The notes below the pieces were generated by a model. It worked only from the letters and a program-made list of their open reading frames with translations. It had not been told where the DNA came from and made no database searches. Below are positions 9,041-16,517 of a stretch of DNA of 64,000 nucleotides, piece after piece (within the stretch, counting starts at the first letter, position 1; each line of letters begins with the position of its first letter). The stretch is from positions 1-64,000 of the forward strand of contig JAUXUN010000079.1 of the NCBI GenBank assembly GCA_030680855.1, read 5' to 3'. Position numbers and translations under genes: made by a program. The DNA is from Aestuariivirga sp. Its GTDB lineage: Bacteria > Pseudomonadota > Alphaproteobacteria > Rhizobiales > Aestuariivirgaceae.

Positions 9041-10225
9041 CTATCCTTTGACTGCGCCAAGGAGCACGCCCTTGGCAATGAAGCGTTGCAGGATGATGGC
9101 CATGATGATGACCGGGACGATCATCACCACAATCACTGCGCACATTTCCCACCAGAAGACGCCCTTTTCTCCGGCGTTCTTGGCCGCCACCATGATGGGC
9201 ATGGTCTGCACCTTGGAGGTGGAGAGGAAAACCGCGAACAGGTATTCGTTCCAGCTCAGGATGAGCGTGAGAAGCGTTGTTGCCGCGAGGCCTGGCCTCG
9301 TGAGCGGCAGCACGATATCCCAGAAAATTCCAAACCTCGTGGCCCCGTCGAGCTGTGCTGACTCCTCAAGTTCAATCGGCAGGTTGGCGAAGAAGTCGTG
9401 CATCAGCCAGACGACGATGGGCAGGTTGGCCACTGCGTAGGCGGCAACAAGCGCCAGGTGAGTATCAAGCAGCCCTACGGCCTGGAACATTATATAGATC
9501 GGAATCACCACCACGATGGGCGGAAGGATGCGCTGCGAAATGATCCAGAAAAGAATGTCGCCATTGCCAAGGGTGAGCTTGAAATGCTTGCCGAAGGCAC
9601 GAACGAGGAAGAAGAACAGGGCGAGGGCCACGGCGCAGGATGCCCACCATGGAACGCCGGCATAGGTCGTTGCGGCAATGACCAGCACGGTCAGGGCCAC
9701 GAACATCATGATGTTGCCGAACTTGGGCTTGTACTGCACCCGGGCAAGGGCGTAGGCCGCCATGGAGCCGATGGTAACGCAGACGATGGTGGCCACCACG
9801 CTGACCACGATGGAATTTGTGAAAGCCAGGTAGATCTTGCAGATCTGGGGCTCCATCGGCTGGAGTGTCACCACGGGCGACACGATGAATGCAAAAGTAT
9901 TGTGGAACAGGAGGCCGACCTGCCGGAGTATCGAGGGCAGGTCACAGAAGGGGTCGGTGTTGAACTGGGCGCGCCAGGCATTCAGGTTCGGCTGAAAGTC
10001 CACAAATGGAATGTAGAAAGGCCCCTGGTTTACCGCGGCTGCATCCTTGAAGGAGGTGATGACCACCCAGTAAAGCGGAAAAAGCACGAAGATCGACCAG
10101 ACGGCGAGAAGAAAATACGCCACCACATTGGCAACCGGCGACATCTTGCCGACGGCCGGCGGCTCGAACAGCCGCTCCATGAGACTGCGGTTGGCCTTTT
10201 CCAGCTTGAACGATGGCCCGCTCAT
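9041..10225 (-). CDS. Carbohydrate ABC transporter permease (MalG-like)
   Basis: Inner-membrane permease half. The EAA loop that docks on the ATPase is seen as EESAQLDGATRFGIFWDIVL with PLTRPGLAATT. At 394 residues it is longer than typical MalG proteins (about 280-300). The extra length is an N-terminal tail and a large insertion (about residues 70-120 and 165-215) with additional hydrophobic segments. It shares 4 bases (ATGA) with the preceding permease gene, indicating coupled translation. The C-terminal FIAKGVLLGAVKG matches the end of the family. Confidence 0.9.
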   Translation of the reverse strand: MSGPSFKLEKANRSLMERLFEPPAVGKMSPVANVVAYFLLAVWSIFVLFPLYWVVITSFKDAAAVNQGPFYIPFVDFQPNLNAWRAQFNTDPFCDLPSILRQVGLLFHNTFAFIVSPVVTLQPMEPQICKIYLAFTNSIVVSVVATIVCVTIGSMAAYALARVQYKPKFGNIMMFVALTVLVIAATTYAGVPWWASCAVALALFFFLVRAFGKHFKLTLGNGDILFWIISQRILPPIVVVIPIYIMFQAVGLLDTHLALVAAYAVANLPIVVWLMHDFFANLPIELEESAQLDGATRFGIFWDIVLPLTRPGLAATTLLTLILSWNEYLFAVFLSTSKVQTMPIMVAAKNAGEKGVFWWEMCAVIVVMIVPVIIMAIILQRFIAKGVLLGAVKG

Positions 10226-11376
10226 GCGCGCGCCTTCCGCAATTGCCCGAGCACCACATAGTTGAAGAAGGAAGCGCAGACCACAACCGTGAGGATGAGC
10301 AGAAGATAGGCGACCGCCGCCGAGGTGCCGATGTCATTGGAGCGCCAGATGTAGAGGGAATGCAGCGTCATGGATTCGGTGGAGGAGCCAGGCCCGCCTC
10401 CCGTCATGATGTTCGGCAAGTCCACGATCTTGAAAGCCTCGATCATGCGGATCAGGAGCACCGTCACCGCGACCGGCACGATCTGCGGCCAGGTGATTTC
10501 CCGGAAAATCTGAATGCTTGAGGCGCCGTCTACCTCGGCTGCCTCCACGTGGTCGCGCGGCACGTTTTCAAGCGCTGCCAGCATGCAGATGAAGATGAAA
10601 GGAATCCATTGCCAGGAATCGCATATCATCATGACGAAGCGCGCCGCCCATGGGTCGGCGGACCATACCCAGTTCTCAATGCCAAAGCCCCTGAGCAGCG
10701 GTTCGAAGGGGCCCTTGGTGATGTCGGCCACCATCTTCATCGCGTAGCCCACGCCGAGCGGCGTCACCATCAGCGGAATGAAGAAGATCACGCGGAAGAA
10801 GTTCTTTCCCAGGATCGGCTGCGAACAGAGGAAGGCAAGGCCGGTTCCGATCGCGAATTGCACGGCGCAGCCAACGAAAACATAAAAGAGAGTTGTGAGA
10901 AGCGTGCCAATGGTGTTGCCGGAAAGCAGCGAGGCAGCCATGACCCAGGCAACGAAAATGGCCATCGTGGCCGAGACGATGCGGCCCAGCATGCCCACCC
11001 AGCTTGTGATCGCCAGAGAGCGGTAGAGCCACCAGAGAACTGCGGCGGTAACGGCAACAAGGAACACCGTGCCGAAAGCTCCCATGGAATCGGTCTTGCC
11101 AAGGAAATGCACCTGGTCGTTGCCGAAGAACTGCTTGGCGAAATTCTGGAACCCGACGAAGCGGAACTGCAGGCCATCGGCTGTAAACCTTACACGGCTC
11201 AGAGCAAAGACGATGGAATAAAAGGTCGGGAAGATCGCGAAGATCAGGATAAGGGTGACGGCCGGCGCTATGAAAAATGTACGTGAATGGCGGTCAAACC
11301 ATTCACCCCAGCTCTCCGCCGGAGAGTTGCCAGCCGGGGAGATTCCCGGCCGGCCAATTGCGTCACTAAGCGACAT
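10222..11376 (-). CDS. Carbohydrate ABC transporter permease (MalF-like)
   Basis: The second permease half, 384 residues. The EAA loop is VEAAEVDGASSIQIFREITW followed by PQIVPVAVTVLLIRM. A first membrane segment (FFIAPAVTLILIFAIFPTFY) and five or more later ones are visible, plus an enlarged region between the first and second core segments with two extra hydrophobic stretches, mirroring the insertion in its partner. It follows the binding-protein gene after 10 bases. Confidence 0.9.
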   Translation of the reverse strand: MSLSDAIGRPGISPAGNSPAESWGEWFDRHSRTFFIAPAVTLILIFAIFPTFYSIVFALSRVRFTADGLQFRFVGFQNFAKQFFGNDQVHFLGKTDSMGAFGTVFLVAVTAAVLWWLYRSLAITSWVGMLGRIVSATMAIFVAWVMAASLLSGNTIGTLLTTLFYVFVGCAVQFAIGTGLAFLCSQPILGKNFFRVIFFIPLMVTPLGVGYAMKMVADITKGPFEPLLRGFGIENWVWSADPWAARFVMMICDSWQWIPFIFICMLAALENVPRDHVEAAEVDGASSIQIFREITWPQIVPVAVTVLLIRMIEAFKIVDLPNIMTGGGPGSSTESMTLHSLYIWRSNDIGTSAAVAYLLLILTVVVCASFFNYVVLGQLRKARA

Positions 11377-11386
11377 CAGTCTGGCG

Positions 11387-12868
11387 TTAGTTGCCAGTGC
11401 CGAGCGCCAAGGCTTGGGCCTTGATCTGTTCGTCGCGGCCGAAGTCTTCGGTCACTTCTTCCCAGCCCGCTTCGATGTTCTTCAGGGCTTCATCCACCGT
11501 AATTTCGCCAGCAAGATAGCGGGCAAGCTCGGTATCAAGAACAACGCCGGTGTACTTCTGCGCACCCGGGATTTTCATGTCGGAAGCCATGTTGAGGTTG
11601 TTCAGAGCGCCGTTGATGGCGCCCATATAGTTCTCGGCCAGGTCCGCCGGCATGCCGGCCTTCACCCACAGGTCGGTGCTCGCGAGTTGCGAAAAGCGAT
11701 AGGGGTTGTAGCCCGTGGCGCCGATTGTCACGTCGACGTTCGATTGGGCCGCCTGGTTCATGTAGGACAGGAAAGCGTAAGCCGCGTCCTTCTTCTTCTG
11801 GTCGGCCTTGGCGTTGATAGCGCCGGCCCAGCCACCGAAGGCTGCAAACGGAGCATAGTTGATGCCGTCAACAGAGAAAGGCGCATTTTCCTTCGTCACG
11901 GGCACAAGCTTGCCCGTGGCGCGGTCCAGCACTTCCTTCGAACCAACCGCGCCAACGGCGAAGATCAGCCCTTTCACGGCGGTGGCATCGGGATCAAGCT
12001 GCAGCGGGCCTGGATCGCCCCACTCAATGAGCAGGCCGCAACGGCCAGCCTTGAATATGGCGCGGGTGTCGCCGATGTCCATGTTGAGCTCTTCCGGCGG
12101 ACCATACTTACCGGTTTCCTTGTAGAGCTCGAAGGCTTTCTTCCAGGCTTCGTTGTTGACCACGGGCTTCATCGTCGCGGCATCAAAGTGGAAGCCCTGG
12201 GCCGTGCCCTGGGTTTGCACGAAGGAGGCTGCGACCGTCTGGATAGCAAAGTAAGACTGGGCGTTGCGCTTCTTGAAGATGCAAGAACCGTAGTCAGCCT
12301 GACCATCGCCGTTCATGTCCTGGCCGTGGATCTTGGAGGCCACATCAAGATAGTCTTCCCAGGTCTTGGGCGGCTGCAGACCGGCTTTTTCCAGAACGTC
12401 CTTGCGGAAATAAACCATTTGGAAGTCGCCATCGACCATCAGCAGCTTGGTCTTGCCGCCAACCTTCTGGCCGAATTCGCGGAAGTAGGGCGCCACGTCG
12501 GCGAGATCGAGCTTCGTATCCTTGGCGACGTAGGGGTCCATGTCCTCCAGGAGCCCGGCTGCGTCAAGCTCCACGCCCCAGCCCGCGGCAAAGACGCCCA
12601 CGTCGATGGAGTTTGTGCCGGTTGACCAGTCGTTCTGGATCTTCGGGAAGATTTCCGCAAAGGGAACCTCAGTCACGACAATTTTGCCGCCCGTGGCCGC
12701 TTCAAACTCCTTGCCACGTTCGGCAAGACGGCCTGCAATCACATAGCCAGGGCGCGTCAGAATGTTCACTGTCACGCCGTCGAACTCGCCGGCAACGGCA
12801 ATCGCGGTAAGCCCGCTAACGGCAACACCTGCCGCCAGCATGCACGTCATCATTTTTCTAAAAGACAT
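11387..12868 (-). CDS. Carbohydrate ABC transporter substrate-binding protein
   Basis: Periplasmic receptor of the importer, 493 residues. A Sec signal peptide is present (MSFRKMMTCMLAAGVAVSGL up to AVAG-EFDG). The mature part follows the family-1 extracellular solute-binding pattern (VNILTRPGYVIAGRLAERGK, TGTNSIDVGVF, GLLEDMDPYV, PKTWEDYLDVASKI, FKAGRCGLLIEWGD). The start at 12868 is supported by GGGAGAG 8 bases upstream; an in-frame ATG at 12913 is less likely. The substrate is not readable from sequence. The neighbouring altronate dehydratase and aldo-keto reductase suggest a sugar, uronic acid or a derived glycoside. Confidence 0.92.
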   Translation of the reverse strand: MSFRKMMTCMLAAGVAVSGLTAIAVAGEFDGVTVNILTRPGYVIAGRLAERGKEFEAATGGKIVVTEVPFAEIFPKIQNDWSTGTNSIDVGVFAAGWGVELDAAGLLEDMDPYVAKDTKLDLADVAPYFREFGQKVGGKTKLLMVDGDFQMVYFRKDVLEKAGLQPPKTWEDYLDVASKIHGQDMNGDGQADYGSCIFKKRNAQSYFAIQTVAASFVQTQGTAQGFHFDAATMKPVVNNEAWKKAFELYKETGKYGPPEELNMDIGDTRAIFKAGRCGLLIEWGDPGPLQLDPDATAVKGLIFAVGAVGSKEVLDRATGKLVPVTKENAPFSVDGINYAPFAAFGGWAGAINAKADQKKKDAAYAFLSYMNQAAQSNVDVTIGATGYNPYRFSQLASTDLWVKAGMPADLAENYMGAINGALNNLNMASDMKIPGAQKYTGVVLDTELARYLAGEITVDEALKNIEAGWEEVTEDFGRDEQIKAQALALGTGN

Positions 12869-12915
12869 TGTGTTCTCTCCCATTTTCACGGCCCGTTCTG
12901 GGCTCGTTTCCAATT

Positions 12916-12959
12916 GTTAAAATCTCAATTCGAACGGCTGTCAATGCATCGTTCCGAAT
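12916..12959 (-). promoter_or_regulatory. Promoter and inverted repeat upstream of the binding-protein gene
   Basis: On the minus strand TTGACA (12939-12944) is followed after exactly 17 bases by TTTAAC (12916-12921), about 50 bases before the start codon. The -35 box lies between the arms of an imperfect inverted repeat, ATTCGAACG (12928-12936) and CGTTCCGAAT (12950-12959). A repressor bound there would block the promoter. It does not match the palindrome at the GntR gene, so a different regulator may act here. Confidence 0.5.
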
Positions 12960-13051
12960 GATAAAAAATTAGGCAGTTCCGTAGAAGCAGGCAGTCGTGC
13001 CTTGGATTTCCTCCTTCCGTTCAGTTTTGCTGGTAAAGCAGATTTCGTTCA

Positions 13052-14071
13052 TCATACGGGTGCCTCCGCATGGAGCAGGCCCTGGGCCTTCAGGCCTTTC
13101 CAGAAGGCTTTTGGAATCTTGGCCCCCAAGGTTTTCACATTGAGCGCCACCTGTTTCGGATTCACCATGCCGGGAATAACCGAGACGACCGAAGGATGTT
13201 TTACCGGAAAGCGCAGCGCAGCCTCAGGCAATTTTACCTTATGCGCCTTGCAGACGGCTTCGATCCTGCGTACGCGGTCCAGAATCGCTTTCGGCGCGGG
13301 ATCATAGTTGTAAAGAGCTCCGGGCTTTGCGCCGGTGGCAAGAATGCCGGAGTTGTAGGGTCCGCCAAGGACAATGCCGATGCCGCGTTTTTCGCAAAGC
13401 GGCAGAAATGAATTCAGCGCCTCCTGCTCCAGCAAGGTGTAGCGGCCGGCAAGCAGGAAAATATCGAAGTCGCCCTGCGCCAGCAGGATTTCACATACCT
13501 GCCACTCATTTATGCCAGCACCAAATGCCTTGATGACTTTCTCATCGCGCAGCTTCTGCAATGCCTTGTGGCCGCTGCCCATCAGGGTTTTCACATGGAC
13601 ATCGCGGATTGCTTCAGAGCCGTGGGTGAAGACATCGACATCATGGACGTATAGAATATCGACCTGGTCAAGGCCAAGACGCTCAAGCGACAAGTCCAAC
13701 GAGCGCATGATCCCGTCGTAGGTATAATCAAAAACTTCCTTGCGCGATGGCGTGTCGAAAAATTTTCCGATGCCGGCGCGTTCGCCGGGTTTGCAAAGCT
13801 CGAGCAGGCGTCCTACCTTGGTTGAAACCACATAGTCGCTGCGCTTGTGGCCGCGGAAAAACGGATTGAGGCGGTTTTCCGCAATGCCAAGGCCATAAAA
13901 CGGGGCCGTATCAAAATAGCGGATGCCGGCCTTCCAGGCGGCCGCAAGGGTATCCTGCGCATCCTTTTCGGAAATGGCGCGATAGAGATTGCCGAGGGGG
14001 GCGGTGCCCATGCCCATTTCGGTGAGCGAAATGGGGGCCCCGGATGGCGCCTTGAATATATTCTTTTTCAT
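13052..14071 (-). CDS. Aldo-keto reductase (aldose/pyridoxal dehydrogenase-like)
   Basis: A 339-residue TIM-barrel oxidoreductase of the D-threo-aldose 1-dehydrogenase / L-fucose dehydrogenase / pyridoxal 4-dehydrogenase branch. The catalytic tetrad is visible: Asp and Tyr in YFDTAPFYGLGIAENRL, Lys in VSTKVGRLL and His in DILYVHDVD. The nicotinamide cofactor region is near SVIPGMVNPKQVALNV. Its start overlaps the end of the GntR gene by 4 bases, so the regulator and enzyme form one transcript. With the altronate dehydratase and importer nearby it probably oxidises a sugar in the same pathway; the exact substrate is uncertain. Confidence 0.87.
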   Translation of the reverse strand: MKKNIFKAPSGAPISLTEMGMGTAPLGNLYRAISEKDAQDTLAAAWKAGIRYFDTAPFYGLGIAENRLNPFFRGHKRSDYVVSTKVGRLLELCKPGERAGIGKFFDTPSRKEVFDYTYDGIMRSLDLSLERLGLDQVDILYVHDVDVFTHGSEAIRDVHVKTLMGSGHKALQKLRDEKVIKAFGAGINEWQVCEILLAQGDFDIFLLAGRYTLLEQEALNSFLPLCEKRGIGIVLGGPYNSGILATGAKPGALYNYDPAPKAILDRVRRIEAVCKAHKVKLPEAALRFPVKHPSVVSVIPGMVNPKQVALNVKTLGAKIPKAFWKGLKAQGLLHAEAPV

Positions 14072-14802
14072 AGTTGTCCGTCTGGCTTGGTCTGGAGGTC
14101 GGCGAAAAGTTCGGGATTTGCCGCAGCGAAAGTTTCAAGCTCCTTCATCACCGCATCAAGGTGGGCGCCCATGGCATTGGCAGCGGCGTTGACATTGCGC
14201 TGCTGGATTTCATCGAGAATGGCCTGATGCTCCTGCAGGGTGAATTCCTGCCGGCGCCGCGAATTGAGCAGGCGGCGCACCCGGTCGAGGCCAAGCCTGG
14301 CCGTTTCCGCAAAAGCTTTCACACGCTCAAAACCCAGGGCCTCAAACAGCACGGCATGAAATTCCAGGTCAAAGCGGTGAAAGCCGGCCTTGTCTCCCGA
14401 GGCCACGGCGGCCGACTGATAACGCAGGTTTTGTTTCAGGGCCTCGATATGATTGCTAGAGATATTGCGGGTCACTGCCCGCACCGCTTCCACTTCGATG
14501 GCCCGGCGCAAAAACATGTTCTCCCGGGCATCGGAAATCTTGATCAGGCTGACCGTCGTTCCACGCTGGGGCACAACGTCAACCAGGGCCTCGGCCTGAA
14601 GCCTAGTGAAGGCATCATAGATGGGGGCGCGGGATACGCCAAAGCGCTCGACGAAGACCTGCTTGTCCAGACTCTGGCCAGGTTTGAGCTCCAGGGACAC
14701 AATCGCCTCGCGCAACACCAGATAAACATGGTCGCCGGCACCGCCACGGGTGCCCTTCCGGGGCGGGGTAGGTATGTCAAAACTCACCGCTGTATTATTC
14801 AT
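14068..14802 (-). CDS. GntR-family regulator (FadR/FCD type)
   Basis: A 244-residue repressor-type protein. The N-terminal winged helix has the usual YLVLREAIVSLELKPGQSLD and the recognition helix RFGVSRAPIYDAFTRLQAEA. The C-terminal FCD ligand domain shows FLRRAIEVEAVRAVTR, FHRFDLEFHAVLFEALGF and EHQAILDEIQQRNVNAAANAMGAHLD, which supply the metal-binding Asp/His residues. The first four codons lie inside a 34-bp palindrome that is the probable operator, so it likely represses itself and the divergent altronate dehydratase gene. The inducer is probably a sugar acid (inference from context). Confidence 0.92.
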   Translation of the reverse strand: MNNTAVSFDIPTPPRKGTRGGAGDHVYLVLREAIVSLELKPGQSLDKQVFVERFGVSRAPIYDAFTRLQAEALVDVVPQRGTTVSLIKISDARENMFLRRAIEVEAVRAVTRNISSNHIEALKQNLRYQSAAVASGDKAGFHRFDLEFHAVLFEALGFERVKAFAETARLGLDRVRRLLNSRRRQEFTLQEHQAILDEIQQRNVNAAANAMGAHLDAVMKELETFAAANPELFADLQTKPDGQL

Positions 14803-14826
14803 ACTAACATGTTAGTATGAATAATA
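14793..14826. promoter_or_regulatory. 34-bp perfect palindrome, probable GntR operator
   Basis: Each 17-base half reads TATTATTCATACTAACA from its outer end, with no mismatch and no spacer; the centre is between 14809 and 14810. It covers the start codon and next codons of the GntR gene and lies about 45 bases before the altronate dehydratase gene. Position and symmetry fit an operator for the dimeric FCD-type regulator controlling both divergent units. Confidence 0.8.
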
Positions 14827-14871
14827 GACAACGCAAGTTCTATGTGAAATTGCATCCCAGAGGTCATCAAA

Positions 14872-16407
14872 ATGCTCGATAAACCATCACAGAAGCAGCA
14901 CATGTTGCGTCTCAATGCTGTTGATAACGTCGTTGTGGCGATCACCACGGTGGAAAAAGGAGCCCTGACGTCCGAGGATATCATTGCTTCCGAGCGTATC
15001 GGCAAGGGCCACAAGATGGCAGCAGCCACCATCAAGGCAGGCGCTCCGGTCAGGAAATTCGGGCAAATCATAGGCTTTGCCAAGGCCGATATTCCGGCGG
15101 GCGCATGGATTCATGAGCATAATATCGGCATGGGCGAGTTGTCCCATGACTATGCCTTTACCCAGGGGGCAATCCAAACCGACATCCTGCCGCTTGAGAA
15201 ACAGGAAACATTTCAAGGTTTCAGGCGCGCCAACGGCAAGGTGGGGACGCGTAATTACATCGGCATCATGACGAGCGTGAACTGCTCGGCCACGGTTGCC
15301 AAATTCATCGCCGAAGAGCTCAACCGCTCCGGAATCCTCAAGGACTACAAAAACATCGACGGTGTTGTCGCCCTCAAGATGGACAATGGCTGCGTCATTG
15401 ATTTCCGGGGCGCCATCTTCGATGTGCTTAAGCGCACCTCCTGGGGCTATGCCACCAATCCGAACATGGGCGGCGTCATGATGGTGGGTCTGGGCTGCGA
15501 GGGATTCCAGATCCCTCGCTTCAAGGAAGCCTATGGAATCAAAGAAGGAAACACCTTCCGCACGATGACCATCCAGGAAACGGGCGGAACCCGCAAGACG
15601 GTTGCCGCCGGGGTCGAAGCGGTCAAGGCCATGCTGCCTTACGTCAACAATGTGAAGCGCGAGAAATGCCATGCCTCGGAAATCATCCTGGCCCTTCAAT
15701 GCGGCGGCTCGGATGGCTATTCCGGAATTACCGCAAATCCGTCGCTGGGCGCGGCAGTCGACCTGCTGGTCCGCCAGGGCGGCACGGCCATCCTCTCCGA
15801 AACACCGGAAATCTACGGGGCGGAGCATCTTCTCACGCGCCGCGCCGCCTCGCGCGAAGTGGGTGAAAAGCTCGTCGATGTGATCCATTGGTGGGAGGAC
15901 TATACCAAGCGCAACCTCATGGAAATGAACAATAATCCCTCCCCCGGCAACAAGCTTGGCGGGCTTTCCACCATTCTCGAAAAATCCCTGGGCGCCGCCG
16001 CCAAGGGGGGCACAACGACGCTGCGGGAAGTCTACCGCTACGCCGAACAGGTGACCGCCAAGGGCTTCGTGTTCATGGACACGCCGGGCTATGATCCGGT
16101 GTCCGCCACGGGCCAGGTGGCGGGCGGGGCCAACATGCTGTGCTTTACCACGGGGCGCGGCTCTGCCTATGGCTGCAAGCCGGTTCCCTCCATAAAACTC
16201 GCAACAAATACCGATGTTTACAACCGCATGATCGAGGACATGGACATCAATTGCGGCGATGTGGTCGAAGGGGTTTCGATTGCCGACAAGGGCCAGGAGA
16301 TCTTCAACAAGGTCCTGAAAGTCGCCTCCGGCGAAAAGACGAAGTCCGAAGAGCTGGGCTATGGCGACAACGAGTATGTGCCCTGGCAGGTCGGCGCGGT
16401 GATGTAA
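14872..16407 (+). CDS. uxaA: Altronate dehydratase (UxaA family)
   Basis: Dehydrates D-altronate (or a related aldarate) to 2-keto-3-deoxygluconate in hexuronate breakdown. The N-terminal SAF domain covers about residues 15-95 (DNVVVAITTVEKGALTSEDI, IGFAKADIPAG, HEHNIGMG). The long C-terminal dehydratase domain includes ALQCGGSDGYSGITANPSLG, ILSETPEIYGAEHLL and FMDTPGYDPVSATGQVAGGA. At 511 residues it is the full two-domain form. AGAGG lies about 8 bases before the ATG. Divergent from the GntR gene across the palindrome. Galactarate dehydratase is a close relative, so the exact substrate is not certain. Confidence 0.88.
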   Translation: MLDKPSQKQHMLRLNAVDNVVVAITTVEKGALTSEDIIASERIGKGHKMAAATIKAGAPVRKFGQIIGFAKADIPAGAWIHEHNIGMGELSHDYAFTQGAIQTDILPLEKQETFQGFRRANGKVGTRNYIGIMTSVNCSATVAKFIAEELNRSGILKDYKNIDGVVALKMDNGCVIDFRGAIFDVLKRTSWGYATNPNMGGVMMVGLGCEGFQIPRFKEAYGIKEGNTFRTMTIQETGGTRKTVAAGVEAVKAMLPYVNNVKREKCHASEIILALQCGGSDGYSGITANPSLGAAVDLLVRQGGTAILSETPEIYGAEHLLTRRAASREVGEKLVDVIHWWEDYTKRNLMEMNNNPSPGNKLGGLSTILEKSLGAAAKGGTTTLREVYRYAEQVTAKGFVFMDTPGYDPVSATGQVAGGANMLCFTTGRGSAYGCKPVPSIKLATNTDVYNRMIEDMDINCGDVVEGVSIADKGQEIFNKVLKVASGEKTKSEELGYGDNEYVPWQVGAVM

Positions 16408-16517
16408 TCCCGGCTCCGTCATTATTGGACCATGTTTTGCGCCGAGTTTGGCCTTAACCAAGGGTTAAATGATAAGCCCCATCAAAGGCATAGAGCCTAT
16501 TGGGCCAAGGGACGACG

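Noticed and set aside
8108-9361. 417-codon plus-strand frame opposite the ABC transporter ATPase
   Set aside because: Rich in His, Gln and Arg without any domain; shadow of the real gene.
14887-16461. 524-codon minus-strand frame opposite the altronate dehydratase gene
   Set aside because: Antisense shadow with no family likeness; the plus-strand gene has full domain support.
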